From JANNHP01 sp031404455 (GTDB taxonomy: Bacteria; Planctomycetota; JAJSAM01; JAJVHW01), in assembly GCA_031404455.1 (NCBI GenBank), contig JANNHP010000288.1, forward strand, positions 1 through 6,981: 6,981 nt of DNA. Direction: 5' to 3'. The notes beneath the pieces are model-generated. The model saw nothing but the letters and a program-made list of their open reading frames with translations. It was not told the origin of the DNA and ran no database searches. Positions 1 to 6,049 of the stretch are shown here, in pieces (the stretch's first letter is position 1; the number at the start of each line of letters is the position of its first letter). The translations under genes were made by a program, and so were the position numbers.

Positions 1-894
1 GAAGGCCCACCACACGTTGCCGCTGTGGCCGGCGCCGCCCGCGGAAACGCCGGAGCCGTTCGACGAGATGTGGATGCCGACGAAGAACACTCCGTTCGTT
101 CCACTCCCGCCGTTGACGACGAACGCGGCGTCGAACGTGGAGCGCTCGACCTCGATCTCGTCGTCCTCGGGGCCGGTCTGGATCGTCGACTTCTTCACGA
201 ACCGCGACGTCGTGACCCAGACGGCGTCCTCGCCCTCTTCGGTGAGCACCTTGACGTCGCCCTGGAACGTGTTGCCGAGCATGTCGAGCGTGTCCTTGCC
301 GGCGCCCGTCCGGACGAGGAGCGACGCGTACGTCGTGAAGCCGTTGCGGTGGACCTCGACCCGGTCGTCGCCCTCGCCCGTGACGATCCTGAGGCGCCCG
401 CGCACGGTCGAGTCAGCGACGCGGACGAAATCGGCGCCGTCCGCGGTATCGATCGATCCGCCGCGCGCGAGGTCCGACCCGGCCTCGATCGTGACGGTGT
501 CGTCGCCCGCGCCGCCCGTGACCGTGAGGCGGCGGCGCACTTTCACGAGATAGAGGCTGAACGTGTCGTTGCCGTCGCCGAGGTCGGCGGAGAGGTCGCC
601 CTTCAGCGTGAAGCCGCCGAGGGCGAGCACGTCGTCGCCCGCGCCGAGCGACGCGCGGATCGTCTTCACGTCGAGGAAGCGCGCCTCCGCGGCGCCGCCG
701 AGCGTGGTCCCGTTCCGGCCGCGCAGGACGATCTCGCGCGAGACGGGATCGCGGTCCACCTGGACGTCGTTCGCGAGGTCGTCGCCCGTCAGCGTCAGCA
801 CTCCGCGATCGGCCAGCGCGGCGACGTCGCCCGCGGCGAACGCCGGGGCGGCGAGCGCGGCCGCGATCAGGGTGGAGGCGAGGGTCCGGAGCAC
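1..894 (-). CDS. Secreted aspartate-turn beta-solenoid protein, C-terminus beyond window
   Basis: The frame is open for 298 codons from a GTG at 894-892 to the left edge, so the C-terminus is missing. An in-frame TAG 12 bases upstream of the GTG rules out a longer protein. Residues 1-20 form a signal peptide (MLRT, an Ala/Leu-rich core, then A-F-A before Ala21), so the product should be exported. Residues 31-47 hold a short motif (LTLTGDDLANDVQV), which I recognise from Planctomycete surface proteins. From about residue 78 onward a Gly-x-Asp turn recurs at residues 86, 108, 130, 153, 175, 199, 221, 243 and 265 (the last two degenerate), each followed by alternating hydrophobic residues. This is about one turn per 22 residues, as expected for a right-handed beta-helix. 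The turns resemble RTX calcium sites (GGxGxD) but lack the nine-residue period. No catalytic motif is visible and the function is unknown. It is transcribed divergently from ada. Confidence 0.85.
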   Translation of the reverse strand, partial: MLRTLASTLIAAALAAPAFAAGDVAALADRGVLTLTGDDLANDVQVDRDPVSREIVLRGRNGTTLGGAAEARFLDVKTIRASLGAGDDVLALGGFTLKGDLSADLGDGNDTFSLYLVKVRRRLTVTGGAGDDTVTIEAGSDLARGGSIDTADGADFVRVADSTVRGRLRIVTGEGDDRVEVHRNGFTTYASLLVRTGAGKDTLDMLGNTFQGDVKVLTEEGEDAVWVTTSRFVKKSTIQTGPEDDEIEVERSTFDAAFVVNGGSGTNGVFFVGIHISSNGSGVSAGGAGHSGNVWWAF

Positions 895-900
895 GGGCAG

Positions 901-906
901 AGTCTA
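901..906 (-). promoter_or_regulatory. TAGACT -10-like element before the solenoid gene
   Basis: Read on the minus strand, TAGACT ends exactly 6 bases before the GTG start codon. That is the spacing expected if transcription begins at the start codon itself, giving a leaderless mRNA. No Shine-Dalgarno is visible upstream of the GTG. The TAG is also the in-frame stop that bounds the gene. No convincing -35 hexamer is seen at 16-18 bases. The call rests on the same TAGNNT pattern at two other gene starts in this window. Confidence 0.45.
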
Positions 907-1015
907 CCCAGGGGAACCGGCCGGTGTGAGGGTCCCCTCCCCGCCGGGCGCCGCCCTGACCCGTATCCAGGAGTTCGATGCGCAGTCCCCGGAGGCGCGC
1001 CCGGGCACCGCGCCG

Positions 1016-1021
1016 TAGAGT
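1016..1021 (+). promoter_or_regulatory. TAGAGT -10-like element before ada
   Basis: TAGAGT ends 10 bases before the preferred ada ATG at 1032, with no Shine-Dalgarno between. A transcript starting 6-7 bases after the element would have a leader of only about 3-4 bases. A transcript from here could not use the alternative upstream ATG at 978. No clear -35 hexamer is visible. Confidence 0.4.
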
Positions 1022-1031
1022 CCGCTCCGCC

Positions 1032-2102
1032 ATGCAACGAGAACTCCCGCCGCCCGGTGAGATGTACGACGCCCTCGTCCGCCGCGACACGGCGTTCGAC
1101 GGCGTCTTCCTCACAGCGGTGCGCACGACCGGGATCTTCTGCCGTCCCTCGTGCCCGGCCCGCAAGCCCGCGCGCGAAAACGTGGAGTTCTTCGCCTCGG
1201 CGCAGGAATCGCTGCTCGCGGGGTACCGCGCGTGCCTGCGCTGCCGGCCGCTCGCCGCGGACGGCGACGCACCGGACTGGCTCGCGCCGCTCGTCCTCGA
1301 TGTCGAGAACGCTCCGGACGCGCGCTGGACCGACGACGACCTCCGCGCGCGCGGACTCGATCCGTCGGGCGTGCGGCGCTGGTTCAAGCGGCGGCACGCG
1401 ATGACGTTCCACGCCTTCCACCGCGCGCGCCGCGTCGGTCGCGCGCTCGCCCGGCTGCGAGCCGGCGCGCCCGTCGCGCCGACGGCGTTCGACGCCGGGT
1501 TCGAGTCGCTGAGCGGGTTCCACGAGGCGTTCCGCCGCATCACCGGACACACGCCGGACCGCGGCCGCGAGGTCGCGACGCTCCACGTGCAGCGGATCGA
1601 GACGCCGCTCGGCGCGATGGTCGCGGGCGCGACCGACCGCGGCCTCGCGCTGCTCGAGTTCGCCGACCGGCGGATGCTCGAGACGCAACTCCGGCGTCTC
1701 GCGGCGCGGAGGAACGTCGTCGCGGTTCCGACGCGCAACGCCGTGATCGATCGCATCGAGGACGAGCTCGCCCGCTACTTCGCCGGAAGGCTGCAGCGGT
1801 TCACCGTTCCCCTCGACCTCGCGGGCACGGACTTCCAGATCGCCGTGTGGCGCGGACTCGGCGACATCCCTTACGGCGAGACGCGCAGCTACGCGGAGCA
1901 GGCGGCGGCGCTCGGGCGAAGGACGGCGACGCGCGCGGTCGCGCGGGCCAACGGCGACAACCGCGTGGCGATCGTCGTCCCCTGCCACCGGGTGGTAGGC
2001 TCCGACGGCCGGTTGACGGGATACGGCGGCGGGCTCTGGCGGAAGAAGCGGCTGATCGAACTCGAGCGATCGAACGCCGCGCGGACGCTCGCGAGAGCGT
2101 AG
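1032..2102 (+). CDS. ada: Ada: bifunctional transcriptional activator / O6-methylguanine-DNA methyltransferase
   Basis: This cytoplasmic protein repairs alkylated DNA by accepting methyl groups irreversibly, and in well-studied relatives it then activates its own regulon. All three modules are present in 356 residues (E. coli Ada has 354). The N-terminal zinc domain has Cys37, Cys41, Cys68 and Cys71, the exact C-x3-C-x26-C-x2-C spacing of Ada; in E. coli the first of these (Cys38) takes methyl from phosphotriesters. An AraC-type double HTH spans about 82-175, with the characteristic second half DAGFESLSGFHEAFRRITGH. The methyltransferase lies at about 184-350, with active-site Cys318 in PCHRV preceded by RANGDN. 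I chose ATG 1032 because the conserved domain (MYDALVRRD) begins 10 residues later. An ATG at 978 would add 18 mostly Arg/Pro residues, although it has a GGAG-like site. No key residue is missing. The next gene starts 22 bases downstream, suggesting co-transcription. Confidence 0.95.
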   Translation: MQRELPPPGEMYDALVRRDTAFDGVFLTAVRTTGIFCRPSCPARKPARENVEFFASAQESLLAGYRACLRCRPLAADGDAPDWLAPLVLDVENAPDARWTDDDLRARGLDPSGVRRWFKRRHAMTFHAFHRARRVGRALARLRAGAPVAPTAFDAGFESLSGFHEAFRRITGHTPDRGREVATLHVQRIETPLGAMVAGATDRGLALLEFADRRMLETQLRRLAARRNVVAVPTRNAVIDRIEDELARYFAGRLQRFTVPLDLAGTDFQIAVWRGLGDIPYGETRSYAEQAAALGRRTATRAVARANGDNRVAIVVPCHRVVGSDGRLTGYGGGLWRKKRLIELERSNAARTLARA

Positions 2103-2112
2103 CGTTCGCTTC

Positions 2113-2118
2113 GGGAGG
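2113..2118 (+). promoter_or_regulatory. Shine-Dalgarno GGGAGG for the repeat protein
   Basis: GGGAGG lies 6 bases before the ATG at 2125 and fixes that start. It is the only good Shine-Dalgarno at an annotated start in the window, and it sits in the 22-base gap behind ada, as expected for a downstream operon gene. TAGCGT at 2100-2105, overlapping the ada stop codon, also fits TAGNNT, so a secondary promoter with a leader of about 13 bases cannot be excluded. Confidence 0.75.
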
Positions 2119-2124
2119 ACTGGG

Positions 2125-5100
2125 ATGGCGGGACAGGCGCGGACGCTGCTGATCCTCGGCGGCGTGCTCGTCGCGGGGATCGCGGCGGCGGTGTGGTTTG
2201 CGATGCCGCCCGACACGGACGCGCCGCAGGGCGGTGACGTGCCCGGGCCGACGGGCGGAACGGATCGCGCAGACACTCCGTCCGGCGCGGCGGCGGCGTC
2301 GCGGCCGAAGAAGCAGGGCACGGCGTCGCTCTCCGGCGAGGTGCGCCGCACGGCGGGTCGCGCGCCGGTCGCCCTGCAGGAGATCCGTCTCGCGCCCGAA
2401 CGCGGCGACGCGTGGACCGTCGTCACCGACGCGCAGGGCGCCTTCCGCTTCGAGAAGATCCCGCACGGCGGACCGTACGAGCTCTCCGCCGCGGCGAAGG
2501 GCTGCGGCACGATCCGCATCCCAGGCATCGCGCTCGACCGGAACGAGAAGCGCAACGTCGGAACGCTGTGGCTCGATCCCTCGGTGAAGCTCACGGTGCG
2601 CGTGAGGAGCGGCGCCGACCTGCCTGTCGAGGGCGCGGTCGTGGAGGCCTTCCCCGTTCCGCAGTGGGTGGACTGGGACTGGTCGAAGGCGCTCGCGCAG
2701 ATCGGACAGACGCCGATCTCGGTGGCGAAGACGACGACGGACGCCGCGGGTCTCGCGCTCTTTCCCGAGATGGCCGTCGGCGAGTGGACGTTCACCGCGA
2801 AGAAGGACGGCTTCGCCACCTCCGGCGCGAGCGGCGTGACGCTCCGCTCCGACGAGGAACCGCAGCCCGTCACCATCTGGCTCGCGAGCGGCTACCCGCT
2901 CGACGGCCGCGTGCTCTCAGCGGACGGCAAGCCCGTAGCGGGCGCGCTCGTCATGGCGGCGACGCCCGATTCCGGCTGGGACACCGCCGCCGCGCCGATG
3001 CGCGCGCGCGTCACCACCGACGCCGAGGGACGCTTCGCATTCGCGGCGCTCGAAGCCGGCGACGCGCTGCTCTGGGTCGGACGTCCCGGAGGAGCGCCGT
3101 CGCCCGCGGCGACGCTGCGCATCCCGCTCGTGCCGCACTACGACATCGTGCTGAAGGGCGGCGGTATCCTCACGGGCACGGTGACGGTGAAGGAGACGGG
3201 CGAACCGGTCGAGGGCGCGACCGTCCGCACGTCGAGCTGGGAGACGGGCGAGGCGCACGGTGCCGAGGCCGTCACCGACGCCTCCGGGAAGTACTCGCTC
3301 GAGATGGTGGCCGGCCCCGTGAACGATCTCACCGTCGAGAAGGAAGGCCTCGTCCAGATCCCCGCCGTGTCCCGCGCGGGCATGCAGCGGCAGGCGGTGC
3401 TGCACGAGGGCGCGAGCGTCGTCCGCGACATCGAGATGAGGAAGGGCGCACGACTCACGGGCGTCGTGAAGGGTCCCGCGGGACCGATCGCGGGGGCGCG
3501 CGTGCTCGTCCACATCGGCACGCCGGACGAGGGCTTCGACCAGAAGGCCGCCACGACCGGCGCCGACGGGCGCTACGAGTACGCGAGCGTCGGCGAGGGC
3601 GACTTCCTCGTGCTCGCCGAGAAGGAGGGCTTCTACCTCGAGGGCGCGCCCGAGGACTGGTGGGACGCGGCGCAGGACCCGAACACCGCGCGCGACCTCC
3701 GCGTGACGATCCCCGCAACAGGCGAGGCCGTGAAGGACCTCGAGATGAAGCGCGGGTCTGCCGTCACCGGGACCGTGATCGGGCCCGACGGCGAACCGCT
3801 CGCGGGCGCTCGCGTCGCAGGTCCGGGCGCGGCGCAGTCGCCGCCGACGGGCGCGGACGGCGCCTTCCGCGTGGAGGGCGTGACGCCCGGTCCCCTCGTG
3901 ACGCTCGTCGCCTCGAAGGACGGCTTCGTCCCCGAGCCGGCGCCGATCGCGGTCGGGGCAGACGGGCCCGCGACAGGAATCGTGCTGCGCATGCTGCGAG
4001 CGCCGCGGATCCGCGGGACCGTGACCGTCGCCTCGGGTGCGCCGATCCGCGACGCGCGCGTGCTCCTCGCGCACCAGGACGCGGACGAGAACTCGTCGCC
4101 CTGGGGCGATGTGTGGATGTGGCAGAACGCGACGCGACTTCCGGTGCGCACCGACGGCAGCTACGAGGGCGACATGCCGTTCGGACCTCCCGGCACGCTG
4201 CTCGTCCGCGTCGTTTCGGTCGACCATCCGCCTGCGGACGCGAAGCCGGTCGAACTCGTCGCCGGACAGACGGTGTACGAGGTGAACCTGTCGCTCGACG
4301 AGGGCGCAGCGCTCTCGGGGAGAGTGACGTCGAAGTCCGGCGCGGGCGTCGCCGGCGCCGAGGTGTCGATCGCGCCGCACGTCGATGCGTCCGACTCGAA
4401 CGCCGTCTTCTACGGCGGCGGAGAGAACGTGCCCGTCTGGGCCGTGACGGAGGCCGACGGTGCATTCCGCATCCCCCACCTCGCGGCCGGGCGCTACGAC
4501 GTGCGCGCCACGGCCGCCGGCTTCGTCACCTCGCAGGTCGTCGCGGACCTCACCGCCGGCGCGCCGCTCGTCGTGACGCTCGCACCGGAGATGTCGATCG
4601 AAGGCACCGTCGCGCTCGCCGACGGAAGTCCCGTCGAGGGCGTCGAGGTGACGGCAAACGAGGGCGATGCCGCCGGGCGCGCGGAGGCGTTCGGCGGATT
4701 CGCGCGCCACGAGCAGACGGCGACGAGCGACACGAGGGGCGCCTTCCGCGTGACCGGTCTCGCGGACGGCCGCTACACGGTCTCGGTCGAGGTTCCGTGG
4801 GGCGCCGAGATCAACGTGCGCGGCAAGCGTGTGGAGGGCATCGCAGCCGGATCGACCGGCGTGAGGATCACGCTCGACCGGGGCGCCCAGATCGCGGGCC
4901 ACGTCATCGACGTGAAGCGGAGACCCGTGCCGAACGCCTGGATCCAGGCCAATCCCATGCCCAGGGACGACGACGAGGGTGACGACGACGAGGAGGGCGA
5001 CGAGTGGCGCGGCACCGAGACGCGGGCCGACGGGAGCTTCGTCCTCCTCGGACTCGGCGCGGGCCCGTACCGGCTCGAGGTGAGCGCCTCGGGACACGCG

Positions 5101-5997
5101 GGCGGCGGTTTCCGTCGCAAGCACGTGGACGGCGTCGCCGTCGGCACGAAGGACCTCGAGGTCGTCGTGGAGGAGGGGCTCTCGATCTCCGGCGTCGTCG
5201 TCACCGCCGACGGCAAACCCGTCGGCCGGGTGGCGATCGAGGCGGAGCCGGTCCTCTCGATCGAGCGACCCTCCGACGACGAATCCCTCGATGTCCAGAG
5301 CGGCGGCAACGCGTGGACCGACGGACAAGGCAAGTTCACCATCGCGGGCCTCGCACCGGGCGCCTACCGCGTCGACGTCGCGCCGTGGGGCGGCTCGAAC
5401 CAGGGATGGACCCTCGAGTCGAAAGAGGAGATCCAGGCGGGCGCCTCCGGCGTGCGTCTCGTCGTCGGCAAGGGCGCGACGATCGGCGGCTTCGTCGTGG
5501 ACGAGAGCGGCAGGCCGATCGCGGGCGCCTCGGTGAACGCCGTGCCACAGAGCGGCGGAACGTGGAGGAGCGTCAGGTCGAAGGCCGACGGAACGTTCGA
5601 GTTCGCGGGACTCGACGCGGAGGGCACGTTCATGGTGCGGGTGTCCGCGCCGGGCCGCGTGCCGGGGAGACTGGACGGCGTCGCCGCGGGAACGGCCACG
5701 CTGCGGCTCGTCCTCGCGAAGGGACTCACGGCGTCCGGACGCATCACCGACGCGGCCGGGAAGGCGCTGGCGTCGACGAGCGTGAGCCTCGTCCGCTCCG
5801 ACCACGGGCACAGCGACCACGGGGGCAACGACCACGCGCAGACCGACGCCGAGGGCCGCTTCACCGTGGAGGGACTCGTCGAGGGCACCTACGACGTGAG
5901 CGTCTACGTGAAGACCGGCAGCGACGCCGCGGAGATGAAGCCGTGCGGTCAGGTCAAGGCCGGCGACACGGGCGTCGAACTGCGTGTCTCGCGCTGA
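2125..5997 (+). CDS. Membrane-anchored protein of 13 carboxypeptidase-regulatory-like (Ig-like) repeats
   Basis: A 1290-residue protein. A hydrophobic segment at about 8-26 follows Arg6 and has no clear signal-peptidase or lipoprotein site, so I read it as an uncleaved signal anchor with the rest outside the cytoplasmic membrane. Residues 29-64 are a Gly/Pro/Asp/Ala linker. The remainder is 13 tandem domains of about 82-104 residues, starting near 65, 153, 257, 347, 442, 545, 627, 728, 823, 921, 1019, 1118 and 1201. Each has the pattern 'x-G-x-V ... G-x-P-V-x-G-A-x-V ... T-D-x-x-G-x-F-x-F-x-x-L-x-x-G-x-Y', typical of the CarboxypepD_reg / transthyretin-like family. No peptidase, protease or sortase motif is present. 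A structural, adhesive or ligand-binding surface role is inferred; the substrate is unknown. Variable loops include an acidic run at 948-960, a His/Asp cluster at 1226-1237 and several Trp clusters. The start is fixed by a Shine-Dalgarno 22 bases behind ada; a functional tie to DNA repair is not evident. Confidence 0.93.
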   Translation: MAGQARTLLILGGVLVAGIAAAVWFAMPPDTDAPQGGDVPGPTGGTDRADTPSGAAAASRPKKQGTASLSGEVRRTAGRAPVALQEIRLAPERGDAWTVVTDAQGAFRFEKIPHGGPYELSAAAKGCGTIRIPGIALDRNEKRNVGTLWLDPSVKLTVRVRSGADLPVEGAVVEAFPVPQWVDWDWSKALAQIGQTPISVAKTTTDAAGLALFPEMAVGEWTFTAKKDGFATSGASGVTLRSDEEPQPVTIWLASGYPLDGRVLSADGKPVAGALVMAATPDSGWDTAAAPMRARVTTDAEGRFAFAALEAGDALLWVGRPGGAPSPAATLRIPLVPHYDIVLKGGGILTGTVTVKETGEPVEGATVRTSSWETGEAHGAEAVTDASGKYSLEMVAGPVNDLTVEKEGLVQIPAVSRAGMQRQAVLHEGASVVRDIEMRKGARLTGVVKGPAGPIAGARVLVHIGTPDEGFDQKAATTGADGRYEYASVGEGDFLVLAEKEGFYLEGAPEDWWDAAQDPNTARDLRVTIPATGEAVKDLEMKRGSAVTGTVIGPDGEPLAGARVAGPGAAQSPPTGADGAFRVEGVTPGPLVTLVASKDGFVPEPAPIAVGADGPATGIVLRMLRAPRIRGTVTVASGAPIRDARVLLAHQDADENSSPWGDVWMWQNATRLPVRTDGSYEGDMPFGPPGTLLVRVVSVDHPPADAKPVELVAGQTVYEVNLSLDEGAALSGRVTSKSGAGVAGAEVSIAPHVDASDSNAVFYGGGENVPVWAVTEADGAFRIPHLAAGRYDVRATAAGFVTSQVVADLTAGAPLVVTLAPEMSIEGTVALADGSPVEGVEVTANEGDAAGRAEAFGGFARHEQTATSDTRGAFRVTGLADGRYTVSVEVPWGAEINVRGKRVEGIAAGSTGVRITLDRGAQIAGHVIDVKRRPVPNAWIQANPMPRDDDEGDDDEEGDEWRGTETRADGSFVLLGLGAGPYRLEVSASGHAGGGFRRKHVDGVAVGTKDLEVVVEEGLSISGVVVTADGKPVGRVAIEAEPVLSIERPSDDESLDVQSGGNAWTDGQGKFTIAGLAPGAYRVDVAPWGGSNQGWTLESKEEIQAGASGVRLVVGKGATIGGFVVDESGRPIAGASVNAVPQSGGTWRSVRSKADGTFEFAGLDAEGTFMVRVSAPGRVPGRLDGVAAGTATLRLVLAKGLTASGRITDAAGKALASTSVSLVRSDHGHSDHGGNDHAQTDAEGRFTVEGLVEGTYDVSVYVKTGSDAAEMKPCGQVKAGDTGVELRVSR
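2317..5997 (+). repeat. Thirteen tandem protein-level Ig-like repeats
   Basis: The coding region holds 13 diverged domain copies. Approximate nucleotide starts are 2317, 2581, 2893, 3163, 3448, 3757, 4003, 4306, 4591, 4885, 5179, 5476 and 5725. Copies 9-11 are the most uniform in length (98, 98 and 99 residues), while copies 6 and 12 are short (82 and 83). Similarity lies in the protein framework and is not obvious at DNA level. This suggests old duplications rather than recent expansion or recombination. Confidence 0.85.
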
Positions 5998-6017
5998 CGC
6001 CGAAGCGGCGATCGTCG

Positions 6018-6031
6018 CCCGGCGCGCCGGG
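6018..6031. repeat. 14-base perfect GC palindrome before the esterase promoter element
   Basis: CCCGGCGCGCCGGG is self-complementary over all 14 bases. It lies in the 52-base gap after the repeat-protein stop codon and ends 3 bases before the TAGTCT element, where the spacer between -10 and -35 would lie. It could be an operator or part of a weak hairpin terminator. No T-run follows, and a perfect palindrome has no loop bases, so a standard intrinsic terminator is unlikely. A second small dyad, CGCCG-AAG-CGGCG, lies at 5998-6010. Confidence 0.35.
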
Positions 6032-6034
6032 AAG

Positions 6035-6040
6035 TAGTCT
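6035..6040 (+). promoter_or_regulatory. TAGTCT -10-like element before the esterase gene
   Basis: TAGTCT ends 9 bases before the ATG at 6050, and no Shine-Dalgarno lies at a usable distance (GGGAAG at 6029-6034 is too far upstream). The TAG is in frame with the gene, so it also bounds the coding region. The sequence after it (CTCTGC counting from the last two bases) matches the one after TAGACT at the solenoid gene, which makes the two starts look alike. Confidence 0.45.
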
Positions 6041-6049
6041 CTGCGCACG

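Larger units (their letters stand above)
895..1031. other. Divergent intergenic region between solenoid gene and ada
   Basis: These 137 bases separate two head-to-head genes and contain a TAGNNT element for each. Besides those, there is a perfect 10-base palindrome at 916-925 (ACCGGCCGGT), 10 bases upstream of the minus-strand TAGACT. There is also an inverted repeat GGCGCG (994-999) / CGCGCC (1009-1014) with a 9-base spacer that ends one base before the plus-strand TAGAGT. In such GC-rich DNA these dyads may be chance, so operator roles are only possible. I see no sequence resembling the E. coli ada box, and no small ORF that I would support. Confidence 0.5.

Noticed and set aside
1..894. 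Classical RTX toxin or calcium-binding nonapeptide array
   Set aside because: The turns look RTX-like, but the period is 22 residues, not 9. The protein also has an N-terminal signal peptide instead of the C-terminal type I secretion signal expected for RTX proteins (the C-terminus itself is not visible).
978..1031. Upstream ATG for ada with a GGAG-like site
   Set aside because: It would add 18 residues that are mostly Arg, Pro and Ala and have no counterpart in Ada proteins, and it starts before the TAGAGT element. It remains a weaker alternative, not excluded by a stop codon.
25..1404. Plus-strand open frame of 459 codons over the left end
   Set aside because: It is antisense to the signal-peptide and 22-residue-periodic protein on the minus strand and overlaps ada in another frame. 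Its composition is Arg/Ala/Glu shadow-like.
867..2876. Minus-strand open frame of 669 codons across ada and the start of the repeat protein
   Set aside because: It covers two well-supported plus-strand genes, has low-complexity Arg/Ser/Pro composition and no recognisable motif. It is a GC-driven shadow.
5998..6031. Intrinsic terminator after the repeat-protein gene
   Set aside because: The two dyads have short or loop-less stems and no T-run follows, so a factor-independent terminator is not supported.
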